Shown: positions 18,521-27,150, counted from the first letter of the stretch. The stretch: 64,000 nt of DNA from Planctomycetota bacterium (GCA_016200225.1 JACQFD010000028.1:1-64000); one strand, 5' to 3'. Translations and numbers: made by a program. Notes: generated from the letters alone by a model not told the origin.

Positions 18521-18558
18521 TTCGCGTATTATTAATTACTAAATATAAATCATAAATC

Positions 18559-19842
18559 ATGACGATCGCCACCCCGCTCAAGGACGCAAGCCAGGAACGC
18601 CAGAAGGCGATGATCGCGGAACATTTTCACAAACTCGCCGTCGCGCACGAGACCGGACGGAAGGCGGTTTATACATTCGTTCCCGGCAATTTGACCGAAC
18701 TATTATTAACGTTCGACCTGCTCCCGGTGCTTCCCGAAATCAACGCGCTGCAGTCGGGCATGCGGCAGAAGTCCGGCGATTATGTACAAAAAGCCGAAAA
18801 AATGGGACATTCGGAAGACGTTTGCGCGTACGTCAAATGCGATATCGGAATGTTACATTCCGGCAACATCGGCCCGACGGGCGAACGGTTGCCGTCACCG
18901 GATTTATTATTATTATCCTACACCGGTTGCTTTACCTTTCTGAAATGGTTCGAATTATTAAAGGAAGAGTACAAAGCGCCGGTCGCGATGCTGCACGTTC
19001 CTTATCAATCCGAGGGGCGCATCACGCCGACGATGCGCGACTACGTCGTGAAGCAATTGAAAGAAGTAATCATTCCCGCGCTCGAACGGATCTCCGGAAA
19101 GAAGTATGATGAAGAAAAATTGCGGCACCATCTCGCGCTTTCGGCCAAGGCCGAGGACGATCTGGTGCATGTTCTCGAAACCGCGAAACGGCGTCCGTCC
19201 CCGATCGATGCTTATTTTGGCGCGGTTTATTATGTAGGTCCGATTTTTTCGTCGTTCCGCGGCACGACGGACGCCGTCGAATATTATCAATTGCTCCGCG
19301 CCGAAATCGACGAGCGCGTCGCGCGCGGCGAAGGCCCCGTGACGCCCGACGGCGCGATGGGTCCCGAACGTTATCGTCTCGTCGTCGAAGGTCCTCCCAA
19401 CTGGACGAGTTTTCGCGAATTGTGGAAAATGTTCTATTTGGAGGGCGCCGTCGTCGTGGCTTCGACGTATACGAAAGTCGGCGGCGTTTACGACGACGGA
19501 TTCCGCCACGACCCGTCGCGTCCGCTCGAATCGCTCGCGGACTATTGTTTAGGTTGTTACACGAATCGTAATCTTCGCGCGCGTTCGGACATGTTAATCA
19601 AATACGTTAAAGACTACGACGCCGACGGATTTCTCGTGCACTCGATCAAATCGTGCGATTCGTTTTCCGCCGGACAATTGCTTATTTTAAATCAGGTCGA
19701 AAAAGCGACGGGCCGGCCGGGGGGTTTTTTCGAAAGCGATCTCGTCGACCCGCGCTATTTTTCGGCCGCAAATATTAAGAATCGCGTCGAATCGTATTTA
19801 CAAATGATCGAGCAGCGTCGCGCGGCGGGAGCGGTTCGATGA
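18559..19842 (+). CDS. bcrB: Benzoyl-CoA reductase, subunit B
   Basis: Second catalytic-module subunit (427 residues), which with BcrC binds benzoyl-CoA and receives electrons for two-electron ring reduction. Same family as BcrC; visible motifs are YTFVPGNLTELLLTFDLLPVL, CAYVKCDIGM, LSYTGCFTFLKWFE and the late DYCLGCYTNRNL and HSIKSCDSFSAGQ cysteines. The 38-base gap after bcrC is AT-rich and lacks a Shine-Dalgarno. The stop overlaps the bcrA start in ATGA. Leu runs such as that at 18898-18921 use TTA codons in an otherwise GC-rich gene. Confidence 0.92.
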   Translation: MTIATPLKDASQERQKAMIAEHFHKLAVAHETGRKAVYTFVPGNLTELLLTFDLLPVLPEINALQSGMRQKSGDYVQKAEKMGHSEDVCAYVKCDIGMLHSGNIGPTGERLPSPDLLLLSYTGCFTFLKWFELLKEEYKAPVAMLHVPYQSEGRITPTMRDYVVKQLKEVIIPALERISGKKYDEEKLRHHLALSAKAEDDLVHVLETAKRRPSPIDAYFGAVYYVGPIFSSFRGTTDAVEYYQLLRAEIDERVARGEGPVTPDGAMGPERYRLVVEGPPNWTSFRELWKMFYLEGAVVVASTYTKVGGVYDDGFRHDPSRPLESLADYCLGCYTNRNLRARSDMLIKYVKDYDADGFLVHSIKSCDSFSAGQLLILNQVEKATGRPGGFFESDLVDPRYFSAANIKNRVESYLQMIEQRRAAGAVR

Positions 19843-21173
19843 AATGCCACGTCGGCATCGACCTCGGATCGACGACCACAAAAGCGGTCGTTCTCGATTG
19901 TGAACAACGCGTTCTCGGCCGCGGAATAACGAATAGCCGAAGTAATTATGACGTCGCCTGCGCGATCGCGAGGGCGGAGGCCTTCGCAAATGTACGATTG
20001 ACGCTTTGCGCGCGATCCCTTGCCGATTTCAACTTATCCGAGGCGGAACGCGTGTCGTTCCTCGCGCACCTGGAGCAATCTTATAAATTGAGCCAACACC
20101 GCGCGCGCCTCGACACGCTCGGCGCGCAGCTCGCCGAGGAGGCGCCGTCGGTCGAAAAGTTATTTGTTGGATCGGAATTGAGCGGCGCCGTCCGCGAAAT
20201 CATGGATTTATTCATGAAATCCGCGGAGTCTCTCTTCGCGCCGGGCGCGCCGAAACGTTCGGACTTTTTCCGCGACACGGCGACAAGTCAATATCATCAA
20301 TTCGCGCAACGAATCGCGTCTCCGCCGCGCCGTTCGTTCGAGGCGTTGATGGCCGTATTCGATAAATCGATTCTTAAGGTTGAGAATAATGAATATGAAG
20401 TTCCGTTCGACCGAGGCGCCGGCCCGGCGATCGACCGCGCGCTCGCGACGAGCGGCATCGCCGCGCACCGCGAGTCGCCGCGTCTGCGCGAAACGCTCGC
20501 CGGACTCTTTACATTAACGATCGACGCGGTCGCTTCGGTCGGGACCGGCTACGGCCGCGCGCGCCTTCCGTTTCCGAAGGAACAAATCCGTTCGGAAATC
20601 CTCTGCCACGGCCTCGGCGCGCATCAGTTATTTCCGGCGACCGCAACCGTTCTCGACATCGGCGGACAGGATACAAAAGCGATTCAGGTCGACGACCGCG
20701 GAATTGTTACAAGTTTTCAAATGAACGACCGCTGCGCCGCGGGTTGCGGCCGGTATTTAGGTTATATCGCCGACGAAATGAATCTCGGACTTCATGAATT
20801 ATCGCCGATCGCGGAGCAGGCGAAGCGTCCCGTTAAAATTAGCTCCACGTGCACGGTTTTCGCGGGCGCCGAGATCCGCGACCGCCTCACGCTCGGACAA
20901 AAACGCGAGGACGTGCTCGCGGGCCTGCACCGCGCGGTGATCCTGCGCGCGCTTTCTCTATTGGCGCGGTCGGGCGGCGTGAAAAATGAATTTACATTTA
21001 CCGGCGGCGTTGCCAAAAACGCCACCGCCGTTCGGATTCTAAAGGATCTTATCGTTAAAAATTACGGTAATATAACGATGAACGTCTCCGCCGATTCCAT
21101 CTATACGGGCGCTCTCGGAGCGGCGCTTTTCGCCGCGCGATCGGCTCCGAAACTCGAGAAGGCCGCCGTATGA
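19839..21173 (+). CDS. bcrA: Benzoyl-CoA reductase, ATPase subunit A
   Basis: ASKHA-type ATPase subunit (444 residues) of the electron-activating module. BcrA and BcrD share one [4Fe-4S] cluster and couple ATP hydrolysis to low-potential electron transfer. The phosphate loops are GIDLGSTTTKAVVLD near the start and LDIGGQDTKAIQVD; cluster cysteines lie in DRCAAGCGRYLGYIADEM and SSTCTVFAGAEI; TGGVAKN closes the nucleotide site. The length of about 440 with an inserted middle section marks the Bcr/Bad subtype instead of Bzd. It overlaps bcrB and bcrD by four bases each. Confidence 0.94.
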   Translation: MKCHVGIDLGSTTTKAVVLDCEQRVLGRGITNSRSNYDVACAIARAEAFANVRLTLCARSLADFNLSEAERVSFLAHLEQSYKLSQHRARLDTLGAQLAEEAPSVEKLFVGSELSGAVREIMDLFMKSAESLFAPGAPKRSDFFRDTATSQYHQFAQRIASPPRRSFEALMAVFDKSILKVENNEYEVPFDRGAGPAIDRALATSGIAAHRESPRLRETLAGLFTLTIDAVASVGTGYGRARLPFPKEQIRSEILCHGLGAHQLFPATATVLDIGGQDTKAIQVDDRGIVTSFQMNDRCAAGCGRYLGYIADEMNLGLHELSPIAEQAKRPVKISSTCTVFAGAEIRDRLTLGQKREDVLAGLHRAVILRALSLLARSGGVKNEFTFTGGVAKNATAVRILKDLIVKNYGNITMNVSADSIYTGALGAALFAARSAPKLEKAAV

Positions 21174-22027
21174 AACCCGAGCGACTGATCACAGCGGGCA
21201 TCGATGTGGGCTCGAGCGCCGTCAAGATCGTTATTATAAATAATACACCCGATGGTTATAATTTACTTTCGTCGCGAACGGAACGCCTGCGCCACCGCGA
21301 CGTCATCACCGTCGCGCGAACTGCGTTCGATCAGGCCGCCGCCGACGCGCGCGTCGATCCGCGTTCGATCGTTTATATCGCGACCACGGGCGAGGGCGAA
21401 CTTGTACAATTCCGCACCGGACATTTTTATGGCATGACCGCGCACGGCCGCGGCGGCGTCGCGCTGATTCCCGCGGCGCGCGCCGTGCTCGACGTGGGCG
21501 CGCTCCACGCCCGCGCGATCGTCGTCGACGAACGCGGCCGCGTGCTGCGCTATCGAATGACGAGCCAGTGCGCATCCGGCTCCGGACAATTTCTCGAAAA
21601 TATCGGGCGTTATCTCGGCGTCGCCCTCGAGGAAGTCGGTCCATTATCGTTAACATCCGACGCGCCCGAAAAATGCTCCAGCATCTGCGCCGTGCTCGCC
21701 GAAACTGATATTATCAATATGGTTTCGCGCGGCATCAAGACGCAGAATATATTAAAAGGAATCCACCTTTCGATGGCCGGCCGTTTTATTAAATTACTCG
21801 AGGCGGCGGGCGCCGCCGGCACGATCGCGGTGACCGGCGGCCTGGCCGCCGACACGGGGCTCGCGGCGGCGATGGCCGAGGAATCGCAGAAATCGAAATT
21901 ATCTTTTATATTCGAAAGCCGTCCCGAGTCCGGTTTCGCTGGCGCGCTCGGCTCCGCGCTCTGGGGCGCGTTCCGCCATCGAAAATTACAAACGCTCGGC
22001 GCGCAAGTGCCCGTTCTCGCGAGTTAA
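21170..22027 (+). CDS. bcrD: Benzoyl-CoA reductase, ATPase subunit D
   Basis: Partner ATPase of BcrA (285 residues, the usual size). ASKHA motifs: GIDVGSSAVKIVII at residues 10-23, LDVGALHARAIVVDERG as the second phosphate loop, and VTGGLAADTG. Cluster cysteines are in QCASGSGQFLENIGRYLGV and KCSSICAVLAETDI. With this gene the full four-subunit reductase is present and none of the key motifs is damaged. Ferredoxin and the oxidoreductase that reduces it, found next to bcr in Thauera, are absent here and must lie elsewhere. Confidence 0.94.
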   Translation: MKPERLITAGIDVGSSAVKIVIINNTPDGYNLLSSRTERLRHRDVITVARTAFDQAAADARVDPRSIVYIATTGEGELVQFRTGHFYGMTAHGRGGVALIPAARAVLDVGALHARAIVVDERGRVLRYRMTSQCASGSGQFLENIGRYLGVALEEVGPLSLTSDAPEKCSSICAVLAETDIINMVSRGIKTQNILKGIHLSMAGRFIKLLEAAGAAGTIAVTGGLAADTGLAAAMAEESQKSKLSFIFESRPESGFAGALGSALWGAFRHRKLQTLGAQVPVLAS

Positions 22028-22030
22028 ACG

Positions 22031-22747
22031 ATGTCGGAGAGTCTACAATTTACAAATCAGACCGTCGTCGTCACGGGCGGCGCGAGCGGCATCGGCGCCG
22101 AAACCGCGCGCGCGTTCGCGGAGCACGGCGCGAATGTTTATATCATCGACCGCGCCGTACGCGCACCCGACGATCATAACATTTGTTTGGATGTAACGAA
22201 TTCGTCCGACGTCGAGCGCGCGATCGGAGATATCCATCGAAAATCGTCGGGAATCGACGCGGTCGTCGCATGCGCCGGCGTCACGCGCGACGGCGTTATT
22301 TGGAAATTAACAGATGAGGACTGGCGCGCGGTGATCGAAGTAAATCTCAACGGTAGTTTTCATATGATTCGCGCCGTCGCGCCCCGCATGCGCGAGCGAA
22401 AAACCGGCGCGATCGTGCTCGTATCGTCCATCAACGGCGAGCGCGGAAAATTCGGACAAGCTAATTATGCGGCAAGCAAGGCCGGCGTAATCGCGCTCGC
22501 CAAGACGGCCGCGCGCGAACTCGGCGCGTTCGGCGTGCGCGTGAACGCCGTCGCGCCGGGGCTCATCGAGACTCCGATGACGGCCGCGCTGCCGGAAAGC
22601 GCACGCGAAAAAGCGGTCGCGGAAACGGCGCTCGGAAGGCCCGGGCGTCCGCGCGACGTCGCGAATGCAATATTATTCTTATGTTCTCCGCTCGCCGCGC
22701 ACGTCACGGGACAGGTTTTGCGCGTCGACGGCGGCCAATATATGTAA
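22031..22747 (+). CDS. Short-chain dehydrogenase, candidate 3-hydroxypimelyl-CoA dehydrogenase
   Basis: Classical SDR of 238 residues with cofactor loop TGGASGIGAE, the NAG-like CAGVTRDG, catalytic Ser in VSSINGERG and YxxxK in QANYAASKAG. It starts three bases after bcrD and so belongs to the operon. Ring opening by Oah yields 3-hydroxypimelyl-CoA, and the next step of the pathway is its oxidation to the 3-oxo compound. No 3-hydroxyacyl-CoA dehydrogenase of the usual HAD type is present, so this SDR is a reasonable candidate. It might alternatively be a FabG-like reductase or act on another alicyclic alcohol, as BadH does. Confidence 0.8.
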   Translation: MSESLQFTNQTVVVTGGASGIGAETARAFAEHGANVYIIDRAVRAPDDHNICLDVTNSSDVERAIGDIHRKSSGIDAVVACAGVTRDGVIWKLTDEDWRAVIEVNLNGSFHMIRAVAPRMRERKTGAIVLVSSINGERGKFGQANYAASKAGVIALAKTAARELGAFGVRVNAVAPGLIETPMTAALPESAREKAVAETALGRPGRPRDVANAILFLCSPLAAHVTGQVLRVDGGQYM

Positions 22748-22750
22748 ATA

Positions 22751-23290
22751 ATGCGCGACGAATATAACAACCGATTCATGACAATTCCTAAAATGAATAA
22801 ACAAATCGACGAACTCGCCCGCGAACCGGGCGTCACGGGCTTCGAAGGCGTCTCCGTTCGCGATCTGCGCCCGACCGATCTCGATGGTATTATCAAGATC
22901 GACGCGCGCGTATCCAAACGATCGCGCCGCGAATATTATCAAAAGAAACTCGGCGAGGCGATGCGCGAAACGGGCGTGCGGGTTTCGCTCGCCGCCGAAA
23001 TCGACGGCGCGCTCGCGGGATTTCTGTTGGGAAAATTGTATTTCGGCGAATTCGGCCTTCCGGAGCCGACGGCGATCGTCGATTCGATCGGCGTCGATCC
23101 GTTATATCGAGGACGCCACGTCGGCGCGGCGTTGCTCGCGCAGCTCGAAACCAATCTCCGCGCCATCGGCATCGAAACATTGCAAACGCAGGTCGATTGG
23201 AATCATCTCGAATTGATAGGTTTTCTCGGATCGCACGGTTTCGCGCCCGCGCCGGTTCTTTGTTTACATAAACATCTCGGCGCGCACTGA
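22751..23290 (+). CDS. GNAT-family N-acetyltransferase
   Basis: A 179-residue protein with a GNAT fold. The acetyl-CoA pyrophosphate loop is IGVDPLYRGRHVGAALL, followed by helix and beta-strands ending FLGSHGFAP. It transfers an acetyl group to an amino group; the substrate is unknown. In Rhodopseudomonas palustris, GNAT enzymes control benzoate use by acetylating acyl-CoA ligases, so a regulatory role on an aromatic CoA ligase is an attractive inference. Starts at 22751, 22778 or 22793 are all possible and none has a clear Shine-Dalgarno. It lies three bases after the SDR and 11 before tnaA. Confidence 0.82.
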   Translation: MRDEYNNRFMTIPKMNKQIDELAREPGVTGFEGVSVRDLRPTDLDGIIKIDARVSKRSRREYYQKKLGEAMRETGVRVSLAAEIDGALAGFLLGKLYFGEFGLPEPTAIVDSIGVDPLYRGRHVGAALLAQLETNLRAIGIETLQTQVDWNHLELIGFLGSHGFAPAPVLCLHKHLGAH

Positions 23291-23301
23291 GAATCGCACG
23301 C

Positions 23302-24693
23302 ATGCGCACGATCATCGAACCCTTTCGCATCAAATCGGTCGATCCGATCGTCATGACGACGCGCGAGGAGCGCGAACGGCACCTTCGCGAGGCGGATTAT
23401 AATTTATTTAAGATTCCGGCGCGCGCCGTCATGATCGATTTGTTAACCGACTCCGGCACCGGCGCGATGAGCGCCGAACAGTGGGCGGCGATCATGCGCG
23501 GCGACGAGTCGTACGCGGGTTCGCCGTCCTTTTTTGTATTAAAAGAGGCCGTGAAGCGCCGGTTTGGATTTGATGAATTCATGCCCGTGCATCAGGGACG
23601 CGCCGCCGAGCGAATATTGTTTCATTTGCTCGGCGGGCCCGGAAAAGTAATATTAGGAAACACGCACTTCGACACGACGCGCGCGAATATTGAAATGAGC
23701 GGCGCGGAAGCCGTCGACATCCCGGTCGCATCGGCGCTCGATCCGTCCCGCGACGAACCGTTCAAAGGTAATATCGATATCGAGAAACTCAAGTTAACGA
23801 TTCGCGCGCGGGGCGCGGTGAATATCAGCGCGCTGATCATGACTATTACGAATAACGCCGTCGGCGGCCAGCCCGTTTCGCTCGCGAATCTGCGCGCCGC
23901 GCGCGAAATCTGCCATGCGAACGGCATTCCGCTCTTCCTCGACGCGGCGCGCTTCGCCGAGAACGCGTATCTCGCGAAACTTCGCGATCCCGAATTGTCG
24001 TCTTTGACGATCGCGGAAATTGTTCTTAAATATTTCGAACCCTGCGACGGTTTTTTGTTATCGGCGAAGAAGGACGCGCTGTGCCACGTCGGCGGATTGC
24101 TCGGCATCCGCGATCCCGAACTCGCCGCGCGCGCGCGCACGATGCTCGTCGTCACGGAAGGGTTTCCGACGTATGGCGGCCTCGCGGGCCGGGACCTCGA
24201 GGCGATGGCGCGCGGTTTGGAGGAGGCGATCGATTTTACATATCTCGCTTATCGCGCCGCGGTCACGAGTTATATATCCCACGGATTGATAACATTGGGC
24301 GTACCGCACGTGCGGCCGCCGGGCCTGCACGCGATTTATATTGACGCGGGCAAATTCCTCCCGCACATCCCGCCCGGAGAATTCCCCGGCCACGCGCTCG
24401 CCGTCGAATTATATCGAATCGCCGGCGTCCGCGGCTGCGAAATCGGCTCGCTCATGCGAGGCGACAATTGTACACTACAATTGCTGCGGCTCGCGATTCC
24501 CCGCCGCGGCTATACGCAAAGCCACATGGATTATTTATTGGAGGCGTTCGAGGACATCGTTAAGAAACGCGGCGACATCCGCGGATATCGAATTGTGGAT
24601 GAACCGCCCGCGCTCCGGCATTTCACGGCTAGGATAGCGCCGATCGGCAACCTCTCGGTCGCGCGGCCGCCGGTCACTCAAGTATCACATTGA
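23302..24693 (+). CDS. tnaA: Tryptophanase
   Basis: PLP beta-eliminating lyase of 463 residues that splits L-tryptophan into indole, pyruvate and ammonia. The PLP lysine lies in LLSAKKDALCHVGG. The family also contains tyrosine phenol-lyase, so the choice needs specific residues. Asp124 in NTHFDTTRANIE corresponds to E. coli TnaA Asp137, where phenol-lyases have Thr; and GVRGCEIGSLMRG has Ile-Gly like TnaA instead of the Arg-Gly of phenol-lyases. DAGKFLPHIPPGEFP also matches TnaA. It is the last gene of the benzoyl-CoA operon. Its 3' end overlaps by 20 bases the end of the convergent gene. Confidence 0.9.
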   Translation: MRTIIEPFRIKSVDPIVMTTREERERHLREADYNLFKIPARAVMIDLLTDSGTGAMSAEQWAAIMRGDESYAGSPSFFVLKEAVKRRFGFDEFMPVHQGRAAERILFHLLGGPGKVILGNTHFDTTRANIEMSGAEAVDIPVASALDPSRDEPFKGNIDIEKLKLTIRARGAVNISALIMTITNNAVGGQPVSLANLRAAREICHANGIPLFLDAARFAENAYLAKLRDPELSSLTIAEIVLKYFEPCDGFLLSAKKDALCHVGGLLGIRDPELAARARTMLVVTEGFPTYGGLAGRDLEAMARGLEEAIDFTYLAYRAAVTSYISHGLITLGVPHVRPPGLHAIYIDAGKFLPHIPPGEFPGHALAVELYRIAGVRGCEIGSLMRGDNCTLQLLRLAIPRRGYTQSHMDYLLEAFEDIVKKRGDIRGYRIVDEPPALRHFTARIAPIGNLSVARPPVTQVSH

Positions 24694-27148
24694 CGTTTCC
24701 GCGGGCGGGCACATCGACGGATTTCTTGATGATATTCGGCGTTCCGGGGAATCCCCACGAGAACTCGGCGCGCCCGGCGGGCACCGCGTCGATCTTAAAG
24801 GATCCGTCCTTCGCCACGGTCGCAATTGTAGTTATTGTTCCCGACGGACTCTCGGTTCTAATCATGACTACTCCGCGCGGATCCTTTACCTTGACGTATC
24901 CCGATACACTTCCAAATTCCGTTTGAAAGTTCCAATAATTAATGCCAGGATTAAAGTCCAATTCACGATCGACGTTGAGTACTTGCGCATTCGACAATAT
25001 TAAAATCGCGTGCACGCGCGCATGGCCGGGCGCGGCCACAAAAAGTGTACATTCGCCGTTCGATCCGATCCGCGGGTTCTGATATGGATAAAATACCGCC
25101 GGCGATTCGCGGATTTGTTGCATATCGAGCATGCCCTCGACGATCGGAAACTCCGCCGCTTCGAACTTGGCTTTCAATACGGGGTCATTGGTTAAATCGA
25201 CGACGACGGTCGTTTCTTTATTTTCGGCGACATCGACTGCAATGCCCACGATCGCGTCCGCCTTCATCGTGGTCGATCCCGCGATAATCCGCGCCGGAAT
25301 AATATCTTTAAATGTACGAAAAACGCGCCATGCGCCCGGCGTCAGTCCGGCGAAGCGAAATTCACCGCTGCCGTCGCAACGAATACTTCGCGGCACGGAA
25401 ATTCCATCGGCGACGACGACAATTGTTCCAGTCGTCGGAATGCCGTCCGGTTTGATAACTTTTCCGCGGATCGAACCGCCCGCCGAAATTACAATTTCAT
25501 TGGATTGTTTATTTACGAATTCCGCGGTCGCCGAAGGTCCGAGATGGCCCGGCGCGTATCCCGCGGCTTTACAACTCAAAACCCATGAACCCTCCGCGGC
25601 CGTCCAAATAGTAAACTCTCCGCGCGCGTCGGTTTTTGTCGTATACACCGGCTTCGGAAAGGCCGCGCAGAGCGTGCCCTCGATCGCGCAACGATAATTT
25701 TCCTTTCCGGCTCTCCTACCCTCCGCCGCGCGGAGATCCACGGTCGCCCCGGCCACGGGGCCGGCGGCCGAAAGTACACGTCCGCGAATACGAGCTTTCG
25801 GAATCAATACAATTGCGACCGGCTCCGCGGCCGCGGGCTCCTTTTCTATAGTAACCGTCGCGGGTTCGAATTCCGGCGCGTCGACGTCGACGACAAACGG
25901 TCCCCCGCCGGGCGAAACGACCTCGGCGACCGCACTATTCGTTATTTCCAAATCATAGGGCGTCTTTTCGCGTCCGCCGAAACTCTGTGGTTTGCGCCAG
26001 GCTTCCGAAAAAGGCGGCCGCGCGGCAGACCGTATCGTTAAATAATACTTTTCCACGGCGGCGCCGGCCGCCGATGTAACTTTTACAACTATTCGCGAAC
26101 GGCGCGTTAACTTTAGTTCGACGCGCATCCGACCCGGCGACGCATCCAGCACACGGACCGGAGAGAGCGCGCCCGCGGAATCCCACGCCTCGAGACAGCG
26201 TCGGTCCCCGGCATAACTCTTCATAACAAATCGCCCGTCGTCGTCGGTCGTCACACTCGAGCCGCCCTCCAATGTGCGCGACGACGGCGACCAGAATGCG
26301 ACGATCGCGCGCGCGACCGGCGCATCGTTTTCGTTAACAATAATTCCTTCGATCAATTCCGCGGGATCGACGGGCACGGCGGTCAGTTCGGCGAAATTAT
26401 GAGCATTCGGGGTTATAATAATTTTGCCGGACTCCAGCAGCGCGTACCGGCGGTCCGAAAGTCGAATGGTAAATATCCCCGAAGTCAATTCCGCGAAATG
26501 AAATGTCCCGTCGGCGGCGGTCGACGCATTCAGAAAACCGGGCGTATCGGAAACGATACCTGTAATTCTCCAACCTCCGAGCGCGCGATGCTCACGATCT
26601 GTAAGTTTCCCGTCGAGCGCGCACGCGGACTCCAGCGCGACATCGCCCAAATTCAATGTTTTCTGATCCGCGGGAATCGGAATCGATCGTGAAATATAAT
26701 TTTCTCCGGCCACCGCGAAAAAGTATTGTTTACCGTCTTCGGGCATCCAACGCGTAGCTACAGTTCCGTCGGCGGCCGATTTCGCGGCCGCGGATCTTTG
26801 ATCTCCCCTTTGCGTTCGAATCGATATAATTGCATTTGCGATCGGCGCGCCGGAATTATTTACAATTCGCGCGATGGCGGGCGCCGAATCGCGGGCGAAC
26901 GAATCGTCCTCGCGAACGCGGGCGGATTGCGATGCGGACGCCGACGATGGGACGGACGTGGCGGACGCCGGACTATTACTTATAATATTTGCGCCGCGAG
27001 CGTCGCGCGTATCGGAGGTGCCGTTGTAATAAATAAATAAGAAGACGGCGACGCACGCGCCGGCGATTAGAATAAATAACCATGTCCGAACGCTCGTAAA
27101 TTTCGAAGGCGCGCCCAACGGTCGGTCGATATGCGAATCGCGCTCCAT
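24674..27148 (-). CDS. Membrane-anchored protein with repeated carboxypeptidase regulatory-like domains
   Basis: An 824-residue envelope protein. One transmembrane segment WLFILIAGACVAVFLFIYY lies near residues 23-42 with a basic N-terminus, so most of the protein is outside. The rest consists of several Carboxypeptidase D regulatory-like (Ig-like beta) domains, recognised by repeats such as GAPIANAIISIRTQ, TAADGTFHFAELTSGIFTI, NENDAPVARAIVAFW, TKTDARGEFTIWTAAEGS and DGSFKIDAVPAGRAEF. Such domains usually mediate adhesion or stability and have no catalysis. A TTG at 27163 is open, but the ATG at 27148, two bases after the stop of GH95, is preferred. It is the last gene of the unit. Confidence 0.8.
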   Translation of the reverse strand: MERDSHIDRPLGAPSKFTSVRTWLFILIAGACVAVFLFIYYNGTSDTRDARGANIISNSPASATSVPSSASASQSARVREDDSFARDSAPAIARIVNNSGAPIANAIISIRTQRGDQRSAAAKSAADGTVATRWMPEDGKQYFFAVAGENYISRSIPIPADQKTLNLGDVALESACALDGKLTDREHRALGGWRITGIVSDTPGFLNASTAADGTFHFAELTSGIFTIRLSDRRYALLESGKIIITPNAHNFAELTAVPVDPAELIEGIIVNENDAPVARAIVAFWSPSSRTLEGGSSVTTDDDGRFVMKSYAGDRRCLEAWDSAGALSPVRVLDASPGRMRVELKLTRRSRIVVKVTSAAGAAVEKYYLTIRSAARPPFSEAWRKPQSFGGREKTPYDLEITNSAVAEVVSPGGGPFVVDVDAPEFEPATVTIEKEPAAAEPVAIVLIPKARIRGRVLSAAGPVAGATVDLRAAEGRRAGKENYRCAIEGTLCAAFPKPVYTTKTDARGEFTIWTAAEGSWVLSCKAAGYAPGHLGPSATAEFVNKQSNEIVISAGGSIRGKVIKPDGIPTTGTIVVVADGISVPRSIRCDGSGEFRFAGLTPGAWRVFRTFKDIIPARIIAGSTTMKADAIVGIAVDVAENKETTVVVDLTNDPVLKAKFEAAEFPIVEGMLDMQQIRESPAVFYPYQNPRIGSNGECTLFVAAPGHARVHAILILSNAQVLNVDRELDFNPGINYWNFQTEFGSVSGYVKVKDPRGVVMIRTESPSGTITTIATVAKDGSFKIDAVPAGRAEFSWGFPGTPNIIKKSVDVPARGNVNVILE

Positions 27149-27150
27149 GA

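Noticed and set aside
17324-22027. 2-hydroxyglutaryl- or phenyllactyl-CoA dehydratase and activator
   Set aside because: The two separate ATPase subunits of about 444 and 285 residues, together with had, oah and dch, fit benzoyl-CoA reductase; dehydratase systems have a single activator.
23302-24693. Tyrosine phenol-lyase
   Set aside because: The position that is Thr in phenol-lyases is Asp124, and the Arg of the MERG stretch is replaced by Ile-Gly context as in tryptophanase.
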